DNA from: Crotalaria pallida
Lineage: Eukaryota > Streptophyta > Magnoliopsida > Fabales > Fabaceae
Direction: 5' to 3'
DNA length: 64,000 nucleotides
Assembly (NCBI GenBank): GCA_037953625.1
Contig: CM075655.1
Span: forward strand, 80,999,501 to 81,063,500
Under the pieces are notes generated by a model, which was not told where the DNA came from, ran no database searches, and saw nothing but the letters and a program-made list of their open reading frames with translations. The translations under genes and the position numbers were made by a program. Positions 1 through 13,493 of this stretch are shown in pieces; position 1 is the first letter of the stretch, and the number at the start of each line of letters is the position of its first letter.

Positions 1-3000
1 ATCGAGGGGGCGACGGTATAATTTCTAGTTCGCGATGCGGAACTTACCACGGTATTGGACCCAGTCCCCACCACGTTAGTGCACCACTTGTGGGATTCGT
101 TCCGCCTAGAAATATACTCTAGACTTCTTGACGTTTCACCGTCATCGTCCTCCCCTCCTGCAATCCCCACCTGAGTATCCGCAGATACCCATAGTATCTT
201 CCTCTCCACTACTTCGATACGACTCTCATGCCTCACCGCATTTATAAATGTCTTTTAATATTTGTTAATGTTTTCAGGGTTAAACGGCTTATTCCTAACA
301 GTCGGCTCGTCCTTGGTGCATCCCTTCAACGAAGCCCGACCATTAAGCGCAACTCTAATCCCCCTAAAACACATTGGCCTCAAGCCACACATCAATTTTC
401 ATCTCAATATCAACTTTCTCGTCAGCTCATGCTCAGCATAATTCTTTCCAACTTCCTCAAAATTCATTCCCTCTTCTTTCTCAAAAAATCTTTTCGCAAA
501 CCTTTTCAAAAAGATGACTTTATAAAATTCTTTTCAAAAATTTCTTTTTAAAATCTGTTTTCAAAAATCATATTTTTGGGTGAGTGTTAGTGGAGGAGCA
601 AGCTCAACTCAACGCTAAGCTTCTTCCCAAAAACATGTTTGAGGGATCGCATCTTTACTCCAGCGCATCTCACTTCCATGATCACATTCTCTTTCCAGTT
701 CCAACTCTTTATCTTTTTCCTTCACTCGCATCATCTTATCTTTTCTCATCTGTTTCTCATCACTTTTTCCTTAGTCTTATTGCACCATCTATTTCTTTCT
801 CAATTCGTTCTTATATCTCTCATTCACATCTCTTTTCTCTTGCAGTCTCATTTCCTCATTATTATTATTTCAGGTCTCAGGGTAAAATCAAACATTGCTT
901 CACATACTAAACTACCAGCAACTCCTGAATAGTAAACATCATTTCAACTCAACAAACATATTAACTATAGACAACACTTTGGTCTCAGCGACTTGTAGGG
1001 AAAGTCCACACAAACAAACAAACAAACAAACACTCGATATCCCTCTTCCTCGCCTTAACGAGACCGGGTCCAACCTTTGAGATGATTGGACGCCTTAATA
1101 TGTTGCCTAATACCACGGCATCTTAAGGGGAGCTTCTCTCTCACCTGGATGACGACACATCCGAAAGCATTCCATTCCATGGTTTTCCGTTAGTTTCCCA
1201 CTGCTTGCTTTGTGTTGTTCCTTTTGCGTCCGACACTCGAACTAGACATTTTTCCCGTGCGTTAGAACGTTTCGATAAATTATTATTTTCGTTTTGAAAA
1301 CTCTTTAGAATAATTCCTTTCTTGAAAACACGTTTCTAATATCCGAAGATATCAAATCCCAATTAATTAAAAAGGTTTTCAAGAACACTCTGAAACAGTT
1401 AAAATAATCTTTTATTAAAACAATTCCATTTTCTTAATTCGAAAATACTCTGGTTATAAATTCAATGTTTTTATGTTTTAAAACAGAATATGAAAGCCCA
1501 AGAAAATAAAATTTTAAAACCATACTTTGAAAATCTTTCAAGACACAAAATCAAAAGGAGATAAAATTTCCAAATCAATTTAAGTTATTTTAAATCACAT
1601 TTTGAAATCAAACAATTTCAATTCAACACAACAGCAACATACACAATTTTCTAAGCACACATACACAAACTCACATAAGGCAAACCATACTCCAATCATT
1701 CAACCAATCAATTAAATTTTAATCCATATAAATTAGCTAGATTATACTTAGGAAAATAATTTAACTTAGGCCTTGTGACTAATTCATCAAGGACCGAATC
1801 ATCACGGTCAATAATTCCTAATCTCTCATAAATTTTAACAACTTGAAATTGTTAAACTACTATCACAAAATTTCTTTTTCACATACTCAAATCAAATCAT
1901 TTATTTTCATTTCTTAAAACTAAAGGATAAAAGACACACACACACACATCAATTTCATCTAGCATACAGCAACACACACCATTTTATCAAACATTCAATA
2001 TCACACACTCAAGGCATAACCATAATCACAATTTATCTCATGAGAACAATTTTCTAAATACATGCACATGCAAAGACCGAATTATGCATACATGGTTTTG
2101 CAAATATTTGATACACCAATGAAAACATAAAATCATGGAATCATTTTCTATCTTTTGTCCTAGAAACCGTGAGCATCAAGGTCAATTCCACAGATTTTAA
2201 TTCATTTCAAGACTTTAAATTAAGGCAGCACTTTGAATCACAATCATTCCAAAGGTTCATACATATTTTCTTTTAAAACTTAATCATGGCATGGAAATTC
2301 TTTTAGAACTCTTATTTTCAATTAGTCTCATGATGCATGTACTTTAAATAAGGAACAAAACCTAGCTACCTACTCTCCCTAGCATGCAATTTAAAGATTA
2401 AGTTTTCAAGCACAAATATTCAAGATCACTACATACACACAACATGCAAGCCATTTAGATCGTTAGTTCATTCATCACATCATCACATAAACACATACAA
2501 GTCACGGTTTAGAAAGGAAATTAGGCATGCAAGGGCAATCAAAGTAAATACACAAACTTAAACACAATTCTTACCTAGAACCGTGAAGAAGAAAATGTAC
2601 AATAAAAAAATTAAAAGCTTTCAAGTGCAAACATTCAAGATCAACACATATGCATCACGGTTTAAAGAAGAAAAGTAGACATGCAAAAGATCTATTCTAG
2701 TTTTCACAAAACCTTAGTTTTTCCTTAGATCCTTAAGGCTTAATTAGAAAAAGTTTAGATCTAACAAAGAAGAGTCCTAACCGAAACATTAAGCACAATT
2801 TATCATGTTACAATTTAGTGTCAAGTCCATAGAGTCCAACATCAAAGAGACCACTTACAAATTCACATAAACATGTAAGAACGAAATTAAGGTAGATTCA
2901 CAGATTAAGAGAAAGAGGCTAAACTATTACAATCTTCATCAAATCTTCAAGTCCTACCATGAAGGATTGGTCTTCTAATTCTCCTAGTGTTTGGATCATC

Positions 3001-4194
3001 AAGGGTGGAAGGTGAATCAAGCTCCTAAGTTTGAATGCCTCTTTCTTCCTCTTCATGTCCACGGCCACCTCCTTCTTCTTCTCTCCATTCTTTTTCTTTT
3101 CTTTCTCTAAGGGGTTGATAATTCCCTTAGAGATGTGTTTGTGTTAGTGTGAAGGAATGGGAGATGAAATGGGTGAATGAACTATGACTAATTCTTTATA
3201 AAGGCAAACTCACCAATTCCTAATTTGGCCTTGGGAGTGGTTCGGCCATGGGCAACCAAGAAGGGCGATTTTGTCCTCTTCATTTTGCATGGATGGGGTT
3301 TGGAAAGTCAAGGGGCAAAACAAGCTAGTCTAGGAACTTAGGGGTCACTTAGGCCCAAGTTTTAGTTAGGAACTACTTATGGTTTGGTCACAATTCTCCA
3401 ACTTAGTTTGGTTACTAGTCTTACTTTAGTTAGGACTTTACTTACTCCTTAAGCTCCTAGCATTTTAGGTTGACACCCACACAAGCACACACACAAACAC
3501 GTAGCACCTAGCACACCCATCTTCATGCATACACACACACGTAGCACATAACACACCCACCTTCATGCATTCACACATGTCCTTTTACTTTTGTTTTCCA
3601 ATCACATTTTCTTATTCCTTTTCCATGCATCATACGGTCAACACACATACACACACATAACTACACACATTCATACATGTATATTCACACACATACACAT
3701 ATATAGCACTCACATGCACATAGTTTACATTTTATTTTCTACTATACTTTCTATTTCATACAATAATTAAATTAATTCTAAGAAATCACATATTCATGCA
3801 TCACACGTTAGGCACATATACACACATAGTAAATCAAGCACTCAGAAAATTTCAAACCAAATTATTAAATCCCCCCTTTTTTTTCAAATACAACTCAAAA
3901 TTCGTGTTTTTCAATCCCAAGAGAAGATTCATTTTCTTCAAAACACTTTCACAAAGTTCATATCCAAAATCATTTTCAAAACAATTATTAATAAATCATA
4001 GTTTAACAAGGCATTAACAAAATCATTCACTTTTTATTTAGAAAAACGTTTTGGTTTAAAGGAACCCAGAAAACCAATGTTTTATTTCCTGTCCTCAAAA
4101 CTCTTTTCTGAAAAATCTTTTATAAAACAGAACTTTAGGGTTTTATTCAATCAAATTCGTTCATGCACGTAAGGGAAAAATGCGGGGTGTTACA
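1..4194 (-). mobile_element. 3' LTR (partial) of a LARD-like long-LTR retrotransposon
   Basis: This stretch repeats 6367-11328 almost base for base; position 1 corresponds to 6369. The inner end reads GGGGTGTTACA at 4184-4194, the complement of the TGTAACACC LTR head. Element orientation is minus because the polypurine tract lies just inside this copy and the primer-binding site lies beside the other. The outer part is beyond the window start. Counting by eye over the first 1.35 kb gives about 14 differences from the other LTR, near 1%, so the insertion is young. Relative to the other copy it lacks about 769 bp at position 2384. ORFs here are short, antisense and low-complexity and do not look like genes. 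CA-rich microsatellite-like sequence lies at 3465-3720. Confidence 0.9.
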
Positions 4195-4208
4195 TTCTCC
4201 CCAACTTA
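4195..4208 (-). promoter_or_regulatory. Polypurine tract of the LARD-like element
   Basis: On the minus strand this reads AAGTTGGGGAGAA directly before the TGTAACACC head of the 3' LTR. It is the expected site for priming plus-strand DNA synthesis. Just upstream the minus strand reads CGAGGACGAGAAAT, which resembles the end of pol in Tekay/Del-type chromoviruses and hints at the autonomous relative. Confidence 0.8.
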
Positions 4209-5209
4209 AAGATTTCTCGTCCTCGAGAAATGCCGTGTAGAGCCTGACTGCTCAGTGGACGCATAACTCCTTGAAGAAATTCCCTTTTGCGCAATTGTCG
4301 CATCTTCGATCACGTACCATCTATTCGTCGTCTTTTCAAAGGAATTGGTCAGATTACTTACAAAAGTAATCTCTCGGGTATTTCAATCAACAGACATGAG
4401 GGGATACAAACAATATGGCTCACTGGTAACAAAAGGTTGAGGGTTCAAGACATTAAAACAAGGTGTAAAGACAACAAGGTCACAGACAATCGGGGCCAAG
4501 ACGCTACCACCTTCAGGGTTAAACTCTTATCATCAATTCCGGCCTAGACGATTTTCTCTTTCACATCCCTACTACTCCCCAACTTGAATAACTCATACCT
4601 CTCTTGTTTCATGCTAACTTATCCTTATTCTCCTTAGACCTTGCAACTTTTTCTATCATCGCTTCACAATTAACCCGCCATTCTAGACCATCTATTAGAC
4701 TGATATAGGGTATCAGGGTTCAAATTTCTCATCAAACTTTGGAAAAGAATGGATAGATAATCAAAAATCAGAAGAAGAAACTTTGGGTTCATCAACAATC
4801 AAAGATTTATCAAAACAGAGTCTAAGATTTTTTTTTAGAAAGGGCTTTTTCAAACGTCATGCCGAAGCAATTTGGCATCACCTAAGGTTTATACAAGAAA
4901 GGCTTCAACAATAAGGGGAATCTAGTCACAAGACCAGATCTCAATTAACTGAGGGGTTATCACAAACAAAGGGGTTCGCAGCAAGGAAGGATTCAACGAA
5001 GGATAACTCTATTCGTACGTTGACATCTCGTGACAACACTGGTATCTGCTCCCCGTCGTTGCCGTAGACGAAACCGTCATACTTCATGGAAACGTTCGCG
5101 CACTCTTAGCGTTCCTACTCTCGTCTATCACAATCCTAATACTAACTCACACACGAAGACACAAAGCAGAGTACGTAAGCCCATGTGTAAAGTTACTTAG
5201 TTCAACATA

Positions 5210-5221
5210 GCTCTGATACCA
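5210..5221 (-). promoter_or_regulatory. Primer-binding site, initiator Met tRNA type
   Basis: The minus strand reads TGGTATCAGAGC, complementary to the 3' end of plant initiator methionine tRNA. It lies three bases from the LTR end at 5225. This fixes 5225-11328 as the 5' LTR and the element as minus strand. Confidence 0.92.
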
Positions 5222-5224
5222 TTC

Positions 5225-8200
5225 TGTAACACCCCGATTTGGCAACTTGAAAACTTAAAGTAGATACCTCGAAAATCAGGGCCGTTTTTTTTTTAAAACA
5301 CAGGTGTTGCACAAGATGAGAACATTCGGATTTTCAAAACATAGTTACATTTAAAACATCACGTTCTCATATTGCGCAAACCCCTTTCAAGTTCCAAACC
5401 GAGGTGTCGCGGGACACCGCGCTTCGAGAACTTGTGTTTAAAATGCGGCCCATTTAATTATTTCAAAACAGCGTTCAAAACTCTTGCCGGGTACAGTATA
5501 GTAGAGCTAGGCAACTAAGAACTTACAATGGAATATACTGCTCTGATGGGGAATGCCTAGCTTCTAATCATGCGTCCCACGATGCCCCGTCTGACTCCGA
5601 CTCTGGATAGATTCCGCTCACGGACCGCCAGTAGAGTTATCCTCATCTGCTGCCCCAGAGGTTTCTTCACTGAGTCATCTCTTTTCCACGGAGGTGTTCC
5701 TACTTCCCGAACCAGTTGGATCTGGAACCTCAATCTCTCTGGCAGCTAATGGTTGTACGAATTTCCCAGAGAGGAAAAGAAGTAGAAGTACAGAAGGAGA
5801 AGAGAGAGAGTAAGCTACCCAAACAGTTATGTCGACTGTGTGGAATTACAATAGGCAAATACTAAGGAAAAACATAAGCAACAACATCAATCTCAAGAAC
5901 ACATATATTCACACATAATTTTATACCTAGCTTTTCACAATCACGATCTCATAAACATTCTTATCAACTTCCACAATTTCTCTTGATTCCAAACTCATCA
6001 CTCATTCCAGGAATCCTTCTTTGCACACCATATAAAGCTTAGCATTTCTTATTCGATGCGAGATATTTTATCGTATATCTCTTTAAAATATCTCTGTGCT
6101 TTTAAGTTTTATTATCTCGGATAGCTTCAATGATGAGGGGGAGACATCATTGAGCTCACACACGTCTACATCTCCTCGGTACACCACCCAACCTAGTCGG
6201 AAGCCAACAGGAGTACAGGACCTTTACCACGCGGGCACGACAGCTGTCACACAAAAACAATGGTCCCAGACCAGGAGGCTCAGCCTCAAATCATAATCAT
6301 ATCAAAGCACGCCCTCGGCGGCAAACACAAATGCCCCGTTCCAGTCCCTCTCACTGTTGTAGACCTGCATCGAGGGGGCGACGGTATAATTTCTAGTTCG
6401 CGATGCGGAACTTACCACGGTATTGGACCCAGTCCCCACCACGTTAGTGCACCACTTGTGGGATTCGTTCCGCCTAGAAATATACTCTAGACTTCTTGAC
6501 GTTTCACCGTCATCGTCCTCCCCTCCTGCAATCCCCACCTGAGTATCCGCAGATACCCATAGTATCTTCCTCTCCACTACTTCGATACGACTCTCATGCC
6601 TCACCGCATTTATAAATGTCTTTTAATATTTGTTAATGTTTTCAGGGTTAAACGGCTTATTCCTAACAGTCGGCTCGTCCTTGGTGCATCCCTTCAACGA
6701 AGCCCGACCACTAAGCGCAACTCTAATCCCCCTAAAACACATTGGCCTCAAGCCACACATCAATTTTCATCTCAATATCAACTTTCTCGTCAGCTCATGC
6801 TCAGCATAATTCTTTCCAACTTCCTCAAAATTCATTCCCTCTTCTTTCTCAAAAAATCTTTTCGCAAACCTTTTCAAAAAGATGACTTTATAAAATTCTT
6901 TTCAAAAATTTCTTTTTAAAATTTGTTTTCAAAAATCATATTTTTGGGTGAGTGTTAGTGGAGGAGCAAGCTCAACTCAACGCTAAGCTTCTTCCCAAAA
7001 ACATGTTTGAGGGATCGCATCTTTACTCCAGCGCATCTCACTTCCATGATCACATTCTCTTTCCAGTTCCAACTCTTTATCTTTTTCCTTCACTCGCATC
7101 ATCTTATCTTTTCTCATCTGTTTCTCATCACTTTTTCCTTAGCCTTATTGCACCATCTATTTCTTTCTCAATTCGTTCTTATATCTCTCATTCACATCTC
7201 TTTTCTCTTGCAGTCTCATTTCCTCATTATTATTATTTCAGGTCTCAGGGTAAAATCAAACATTGCTTCACATACTAAACTACCAGCAACTCCTGAATAG
7301 TAAACATCATTTCAACTCAACAAACATATTAACTATAGACAACACTTTGGTCTCAGCGACTTGTAGGGATAGCCCACACAAACAAACAAACAAACAAACA
7401 CTCGCTATCCCTCTTCCTCGCCTTAACGAGACCGGGTCCAACCTTTGAGATGATTGGACGCCTTAATATGTTGCCTAATGCCACGACATCTTAAGGGGAG
7501 CTTCTCTCTCACCTGGATGACGACACATCCGAAAGCATTCCATTCCAAGGTTTTCCGTTAGTTTCCCACTGCTTGCTTTGCATTGTTCCCTTTGCGTCCG
7601 ACACCCGAACTAGACATTTTTCCCGTGCGTTAGAACGTTTCGATAAATTATTATTTTCGTTTTGAAAACTCTTTAGAATAATTCCTTTCTTGAAAACACG
7701 TTGCTAATATCCGAAGATATCAAATCCCAATTAATTAAAAAGGTTTTCAAGAACACTCTGAAACAGTTAAAATAATCTTTTATTAAAACAATTCCATTTT
7801 CTTAATTCGAAAATACTCTGGTTATAAATTCAATGTTTTTATGTTTTAAAAAACAATATGAAAGCCCAAGAAAATAAAATTTTAAAACCATACTTTGAAA
7901 ATCTTTCAAGACACAAAATCAAAAGGAGATAAAATTTCCAAATCAATTTAAGTTATTTTAAATCACATTTTTAAATCAAACAATTTCAATTCAACACAAC
8001 AGCAACATACACAATTTTCTAAGCACACATACACAAACTCACATAAGGCAAACCATACTCCAATCATTCAACCAATCAATTAAATTTTAATCCATATAAA
8101 TTAGCTAGATTATACTTAGGAAAATAATTTAACTTAGGCCTTGTGACTAATTCATCAAGGACCGAATCATCATGGTCAATAATTCCTAATCTCTAATAAA

Positions 8201-11200
8201 TTTTAACAACTTGAAATTGTTAAACTACTATCACAAAATTTCTTTTTCACATACTCAAATCAAATCATTTATTTTCATTTCTTAAAACTAAAGGATAAAA
8301 GACACACACACACATCAATTTCATCTAGCATATAGCAACACACACCATTTTATCAAACATTCAATATCACACACTCAAGGCATAACCATAATCACAATTT
8401 ATCTCATGAGAACAATTTTCTAAATACATGCACATGCATAGACCGAATTATGCATACATGGTTTTGCAAATATTTGATACACCAATGAAAACATAAAATC
8501 ATGGAATCATTTTCTATCTTTTGTCCTAGAAACCGTGAGCATCAAGGTCAATTCCACAGATTTTAATTCATTTCAAGACTTTAAATTAAGGCAGCACTTT
8601 GAATCACAATCATTCCAAAGGTTCATACATATTTTCTTTTAAAACTTAATCATGGCATGGAAATTCTTTTAGAACTCTTATTTTCAATTAGTCTTATGAT
8701 GCATGTACTTTAAATAAGGAACAAAACCTAGCTACCTACTCTCCCTAGCATGACCGAGTCTCATCATGCAAGGAAGCATAGTTTTCATTCATTCTTCAAC
8801 ATTCTTAAATCTCAAAAGTCAAAACAAATCATGTATGAGTTCACACTACCTCACATACACAAAAACCACACATTCATGCATCCACAAAACATAACTCAAG
8901 TCCATTATTTTCTTAAAACAAAGTAAAGATTTAACTTTAACTTCATGAAAATATCATGCATGTACTCTCTTTATAAAATAAAGGTATGGATTTTATTGTT
9001 CATGGGACATGGCCGAATGGTTCTATCATGCATATAATCACACTCTTAATTCCAATTAAGGTTCATACTTGAAAAGTCATTGTAAAACTTGATTCTTTTT
9101 TTTAAATTTCCCTTGGAGACCGAAACACATATTAAAGGAAATATGATCTTTCCCTTAGAATTGACATGCATGTGCTTAGAATCACTAGATCTAATCATAA
9201 AACAAGCATTCATCAAGCTTTTACAAAAGAAGGCATAGATCTTAAGAATCACACATGGCCGAATGGCCTTTCACACAACATCAAATACTTTATTTATTCA
9301 AGCTAAACTTAAACAATAATATACACAAATAAAATGAAAGTTATTTAAGAAGGATTGGTTTCAAAACCGAATGGGTCATGGAAATTGTTTTCAAGTTTTT
9401 AATCAAAAATTTGGACTTTTATATGCTTGGAATTTATGGATCCATCAATGAATCATACATGCAAACAAAAATGAAATTGGCTTGATCCTTATAAAGGCCA
9501 AACCGTGAGGAAGACAATATGCAATTTAAAGATCAAGTTTTCAAGCACAAATACTCAAGATCACTACATACACACAACATGCAAGCCATTTAGATCGTTA
9601 GTTCATTCATCACATCATCACATAAACACATACAAGTCACGGTTTAGAAAGGAAATTAGGCATGCAAGGGCAATCAAAGTAAATACACAAACTTAAACAC
9701 AATTCTTACCTAGAACCGTGAAGAAGAAAATGTACAATAAAAAAATTAAAAGCTTTCAAGTGCAAACATTCAAGATCAACACATATGCATCACGGTTTAA
9801 AGAAGAAAAGTAGACATGCAAAAGATCTATTCTAGTTTTCACAAAACCTTAGTTTTTCCTTAGATCCTTAAGGCTTAATTAGAAAAAGTTTAGATCTAAC
9901 AAAGAAGAGTCCTAACCGAAACATTAAGCACAATTTATCATGTTACAATTTAGTCTCAAGTCCATAGAGTCCAACATCAAAGAGACCACTTACAAATTCA
10001 CATAAACATGTAAGAAAGAAATTAAGGTAGATTCACAGATTAAGAGAAAGAGGCTAAACTATTACAATCTTCATCAAATCTTCAAGTCCTACCATGAAGG
10101 ATTGGTCTTCTAATTCTCCTAGTGTTTGGATCTTCAAGGGTGGAAGGTGAATCAAGCTCCTAAGTTTGAATGCCTCTTTCTTCCTCTTCATGTCCACGGC
10201 CACCTCCTTCTACTTCTCTCCATTCTTTTTCTTTTCTTTCTCTAAGGGGTTGATAATTCCCTTAGAGATGTGTTTGTGTTAGTGTGAAGGAATGGGAGAT
10301 AAAATGGGTGAATGAACTATGACTAATTCTTTATAAAGGCAAACTCACTAATTCCTAATTTGGCCTTGGGAGTGGTTTGGCCATGGGCAACCAAGAAGGG
10401 CGATTTTGTCCTCTTCATTTTGCATGGATGGGGTTTGGAAAGTCAAGGGGCAAAACAAGCTAGTCTAGGAACTTAGGGGTCACTTAGGCCCAAGTTTTAG
10501 TTAGGAACTACTTATGGTTTGGTCACAATTCTCCAACTTAGTTTGGTTACTAGTCTTACTTTAGTTAGGACTTTACTTACTCCTTAAGCTCCTAGCATTT
10601 TAGGTTGACACCCACACAAGCACACACACAAACACGTAGCACCTAGCACACCCATCTTCATGCATACACACACACGTAGCACATAACACACCCACCTTCA
10701 TGCATTCACACATGTCCTTTTACTTTTGTTTTCCAATCACATTTTCTTATTCCTTTTCCATGCATCATACGGTCAACACACATACACACACATAACTACA
10801 CACATTCATACATGTATATTCACACACATACACATATATAGCACTCACATGCACATAGTTTACATTTTATTTTCTACTATACTTTCTATTTCATACAATA
10901 ATTAAATTAATTCTAAGAAATCACATCTTCATGCATCACACGTTAGGCACATATACACACATAGTAAATCAAGCACTCAGAAAATTTCAAACCAAATTAT
11001 TAAATCCCCCTTTTTTTTCAAATACAACTCAAAATTCGTGTTTTTCAATCCCAAGAGAAGATTCATTTTCTTCAAAACACTTTCACAAAGTTCATATCCA
11101 AAATCATTTTCAAAACAATTATTAATAAATCATCGTTTAACAAGGCATTAACAAAATCATTCACTTTTTATTTAGAAAAACGTTTTGGTTTAAAGGAACC

Positions 11201-11328
11201 CAGAAAACCAATGTTTTATTTCCTGTCCTCAAAACTCTTTTCTGAAAAATCTTTTATAAAACAGAACTTTAGGGTTTTATTCAATCAAATTCGTTCATGC
11301 ACGTAAGGGAAAAATGTGGGGTGTTACA
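5225..11328 (-). mobile_element. 5' LTR (6.1 kb) of the LARD-like element
   Basis: Complete LTR with TG...CA ends: TGTAACACCCCG at 5225 and GGGGTGTTACA ending at 11328. At 6,104 bp it is exceptionally long for a plant LTR. It matches 1-4194 along its length, apart from segment 8753-9521, which only this copy keeps. Related LTRs in the window are the solo LTR at 31575-37152 (opposite orientation) and the fragment at 48900-49955, so the family is dispersed. The 5 bp after the LTR are CCCAT; the matching duplication would lie left of the window and cannot be checked. Confidence 0.92.
8753..9521 (-). other. LTR segment kept here but deleted from the other LTR
   Basis: About 769 bp are present only in this LTR copy. 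Both junctions carry ATG, and the shorter copy keeps a single ATG at 2384-2386. The segment contains the same kind of sequence as the rest of the LTR (ACCGAATGG and CACGGTTT-like words also found in the solo LTR at 31575-37152). It is therefore more likely original sequence lost from the other copy than an insertion here. Confidence 0.75.
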
Positions 11329-11984
11329 CCCATTCCTTGTATTTCTTCTCCAAATATGTATAATTGAACCTCTTGTTAGGAATAAGGTGGATTTGTATGG
11401 ATCTTAATTTGGCTATTTATTTATGAATTACTGTTTTTCCTTTTAAATCAATTGCTTGATTGTATTTTAATTACAATTCATAGAATTGATAACTTTATGT
11501 TTTGCTTTGGTAATCTGAACCTTAATTGGAAAATTAGGATTAAGATTAGGATTTTCAACCAAACAATATAATTATTCAACTCGTATGAATACTTTTGGTT
11601 AATTGTATAACTCTTATAAATTAGAACTCACTTAAGGGATTAAGGGGTAAGAAACATAAAAGGCATGAGAGATCTAGCTTTTATTGTTTCTAGAGTTTTT
11701 GATTTGTTGGAAATCATATGTTCATAATTAATAACCTGATCCTACAATGAAACCAAGTTTCTAACCTTTTCCATATTTGCTTCTAATTACTTTTTGTTTC
11801 CTGAATTGTTTCACTCCTTTAATTCTACATCCTATATCTTAAACTCTAAACCAATACAAGTTTCACATAGTAATCGCAATTAGGTGAAAGAAATTAGAAA
11901 CAATTTGCAATCCCCTGTGGAACGATAATTTACTTACTCTTTCTTACTTGTGCGATCGGTACACTTGCCGAATTGCCAACAATG
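11329..11984 (-). mobile_element. Fragment of another LTR-type element
   Basis: On the minus strand this begins near 11984 with a run containing GGCAAGTGTACCGATCG and, about 60 bp on, CGTTCCACAGGGGATTG. Such wording is typical of the head of LTR/leader sequences in plant gypsy elements. It abruptly replaces the protease sequence of the gag-pro next door, and is itself cut at 11328 by the LARD-like element. I read it as a retroelement inserted into the gag-pro and then split. The assignment rests on resemblance only. Confidence 0.5.
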
Positions 11985-13319
11985 CCGAGTATAAAGTCCA
12001 GTCTAGTCAATGGCAGGCATATTAGATTGACTCTAAACTCCTGACCTAATACTCGGATAGGGCAATCCAAGCACATTTGAGAAGTGATAACTGAAGAGTT
12101 TGTAGGGGTAGATATTGACAGTTTATAGGGCATTTCTACGGGAGACAACTCTAGCTTTTTCATGCTGTCAATAGAAATAAAAGAATGTGTTGCACCATAG
12201 TTGAACAAAACTGCACAGGGAATATCATTTACATTGCAAGTACGTCGGATAAGCTCGTCAGCATTAGTCACTTCCTCGCCATCCATGGTGTATACCTTAC
12301 CCCTCTGCAGTGGTTGGCTCCCACCAACCTGCCGAGCTTTAGCGGCATTGACTTCCTTCTTCATGGTGTTCTCAGGACAATGGGCCGCGAAGTGACCAGG
12401 ATGACCACACCGAAAGCAGTGTCCCTTTCCTCTGTTCGGATCCAGATTCCAGCATTCTCCCCTGTGTTGCTTCCCACAATGCTGACAAATCGGATAAGGA
12501 TCAGGGACGACCACCATCTGACCATCGCCCCTTAATGCTGTTGTTGCTCTAGTGCTCGGACTCACATAGGGACCCGACCTCTGAGTTGTTCCTTTCCCCC
12601 TGATGGGTCCACTCGTCCTTGGAACACCCTTGCTCCTCTTCTCTGCTGCTTTCTGCTTTAGACCCTTCTCATACATGATCGTCATATTCACTAACTGTGA
12701 CAGTTTGGCAATATTCTGGTACTCGAACGCCAGCTTGATCTCGGTTCGGAGTCCAGACCGAACTTGATACATTTGGTCCTCTCATCGGCATCACGATAAC
12801 GTCCCGCATACCTAATCAGATCCTCGAACTTGGCTGCATACTCGCCAATACTGAGATTGCCTTGCTTCAGATTCAAGAAAGCGATTTCTTTCTCCCTTTG
12901 GACATCCTCTAGTAAATACTTTCCAAGAAAACGATCCTGAATGCAATCTAGTTCACCACTTGATTCGCCGACTCCAAGCCCCTTCAACACTGTGCCCACT
13001 AGTGCTCGGCCTCACCAGTCAACATATACTATGCTAACAGTACAGCTTGCTCGTCCGGGGGTGCCATAGTGTGAAAAATCCTTTTAATCTCTTGGAGCCA
13101 TAACTGTGCTCTTACCCCTGCGAACTTAGGTGGGTCAATCTTCCTAAACTCGGACAGCCAGTTCTCCAAATTCTAAGGCGCTTGTGGTTGCTGATTCACG
13201 GTTGCCACTGCTGTTGCGGCTGCAGCTGCTGCCACTGTCTCGGCTTGATTCTGGTTCATCTGAACTAGGTGTTCTAGTATGTCGGCGAGCCTATCATTGT
13301 CCACACGCCTTCCAGCCAT
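11985..13319 (-). pseudogene. Decayed gag-pro of a Tekay/Del-type Ty3/gypsy element
   Basis: Translation begins at the ATG at 13319 (MAGRRVDNDRL) soon after the PBS. The order is as expected: gag core around 12700-13130, a zinc knuckle CFRCGHPGHFAAHC (C-x2-C-x4-H-x4-C) near 12380-12425, then the start of an aspartic protease. The protease active site reads FNYGATHSFI where the family has FDSGATHSFI, so the catalytic Asp is Asn. The frame is broken by a stop after the first 48 residues and by at least two frameshifts (near 13000 and 12740). It ends at 11985, where the sequence switches to an unrelated retroelement. Reverse transcriptase and later domains are absent from the window. Confidence 0.85.
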
Positions 13320-13476
13320 ACTGTTTAGGCATGTACAAGACAACCAAATAATGCTAAGTAAAGTGAATAACTATGTAAATCTCCTAACAATTAGATTAAA
13401 CTCTATCTGTACACCGATTACTCTCTAGGTGAGTAATCGCTGGAGTAGCTCATAACTCCAATGCCGAGGAGAAACT

Positions 13477-13488
13477 GCTATGATACCA
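13477..13488 (-). promoter_or_regulatory. Primer-binding site of the gypsy element
   Basis: The minus strand reads TGGTATCATAGC five bases inside the LTR end at 13494. This is the initiator Met tRNA type with one difference from the common TGGTATCAGAGC. Confidence 0.8.
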
Positions 13489-13493
13489 CTAAA

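Larger units (their letters stand above)
4195..5224 (-). mobile_element. Interior of the LARD-like element, no recognisable coding
   Basis: Only 1,030 bp separate the two LTRs. I see no gag, protease, reverse transcriptase, RNase H or integrase motif in any frame. The longest minus-strand frame near the PBS is a 48-residue ORF at 4941-5087 (starts MKYDGFVYG), which I do not recognise. A very long LTR around a short non-coding interior fits the LARD definition, although the interior is shorter than in the classic examples. Mobilisation would depend on proteins supplied by a related autonomous element. Confidence 0.75.

Noticed and set aside
228..551. 107-residue ORF, repeated at 6596-6919
   Set aside because: It lies antisense within both LTR copies, is low-complexity, and its conservation is explained by the LTR duplication.
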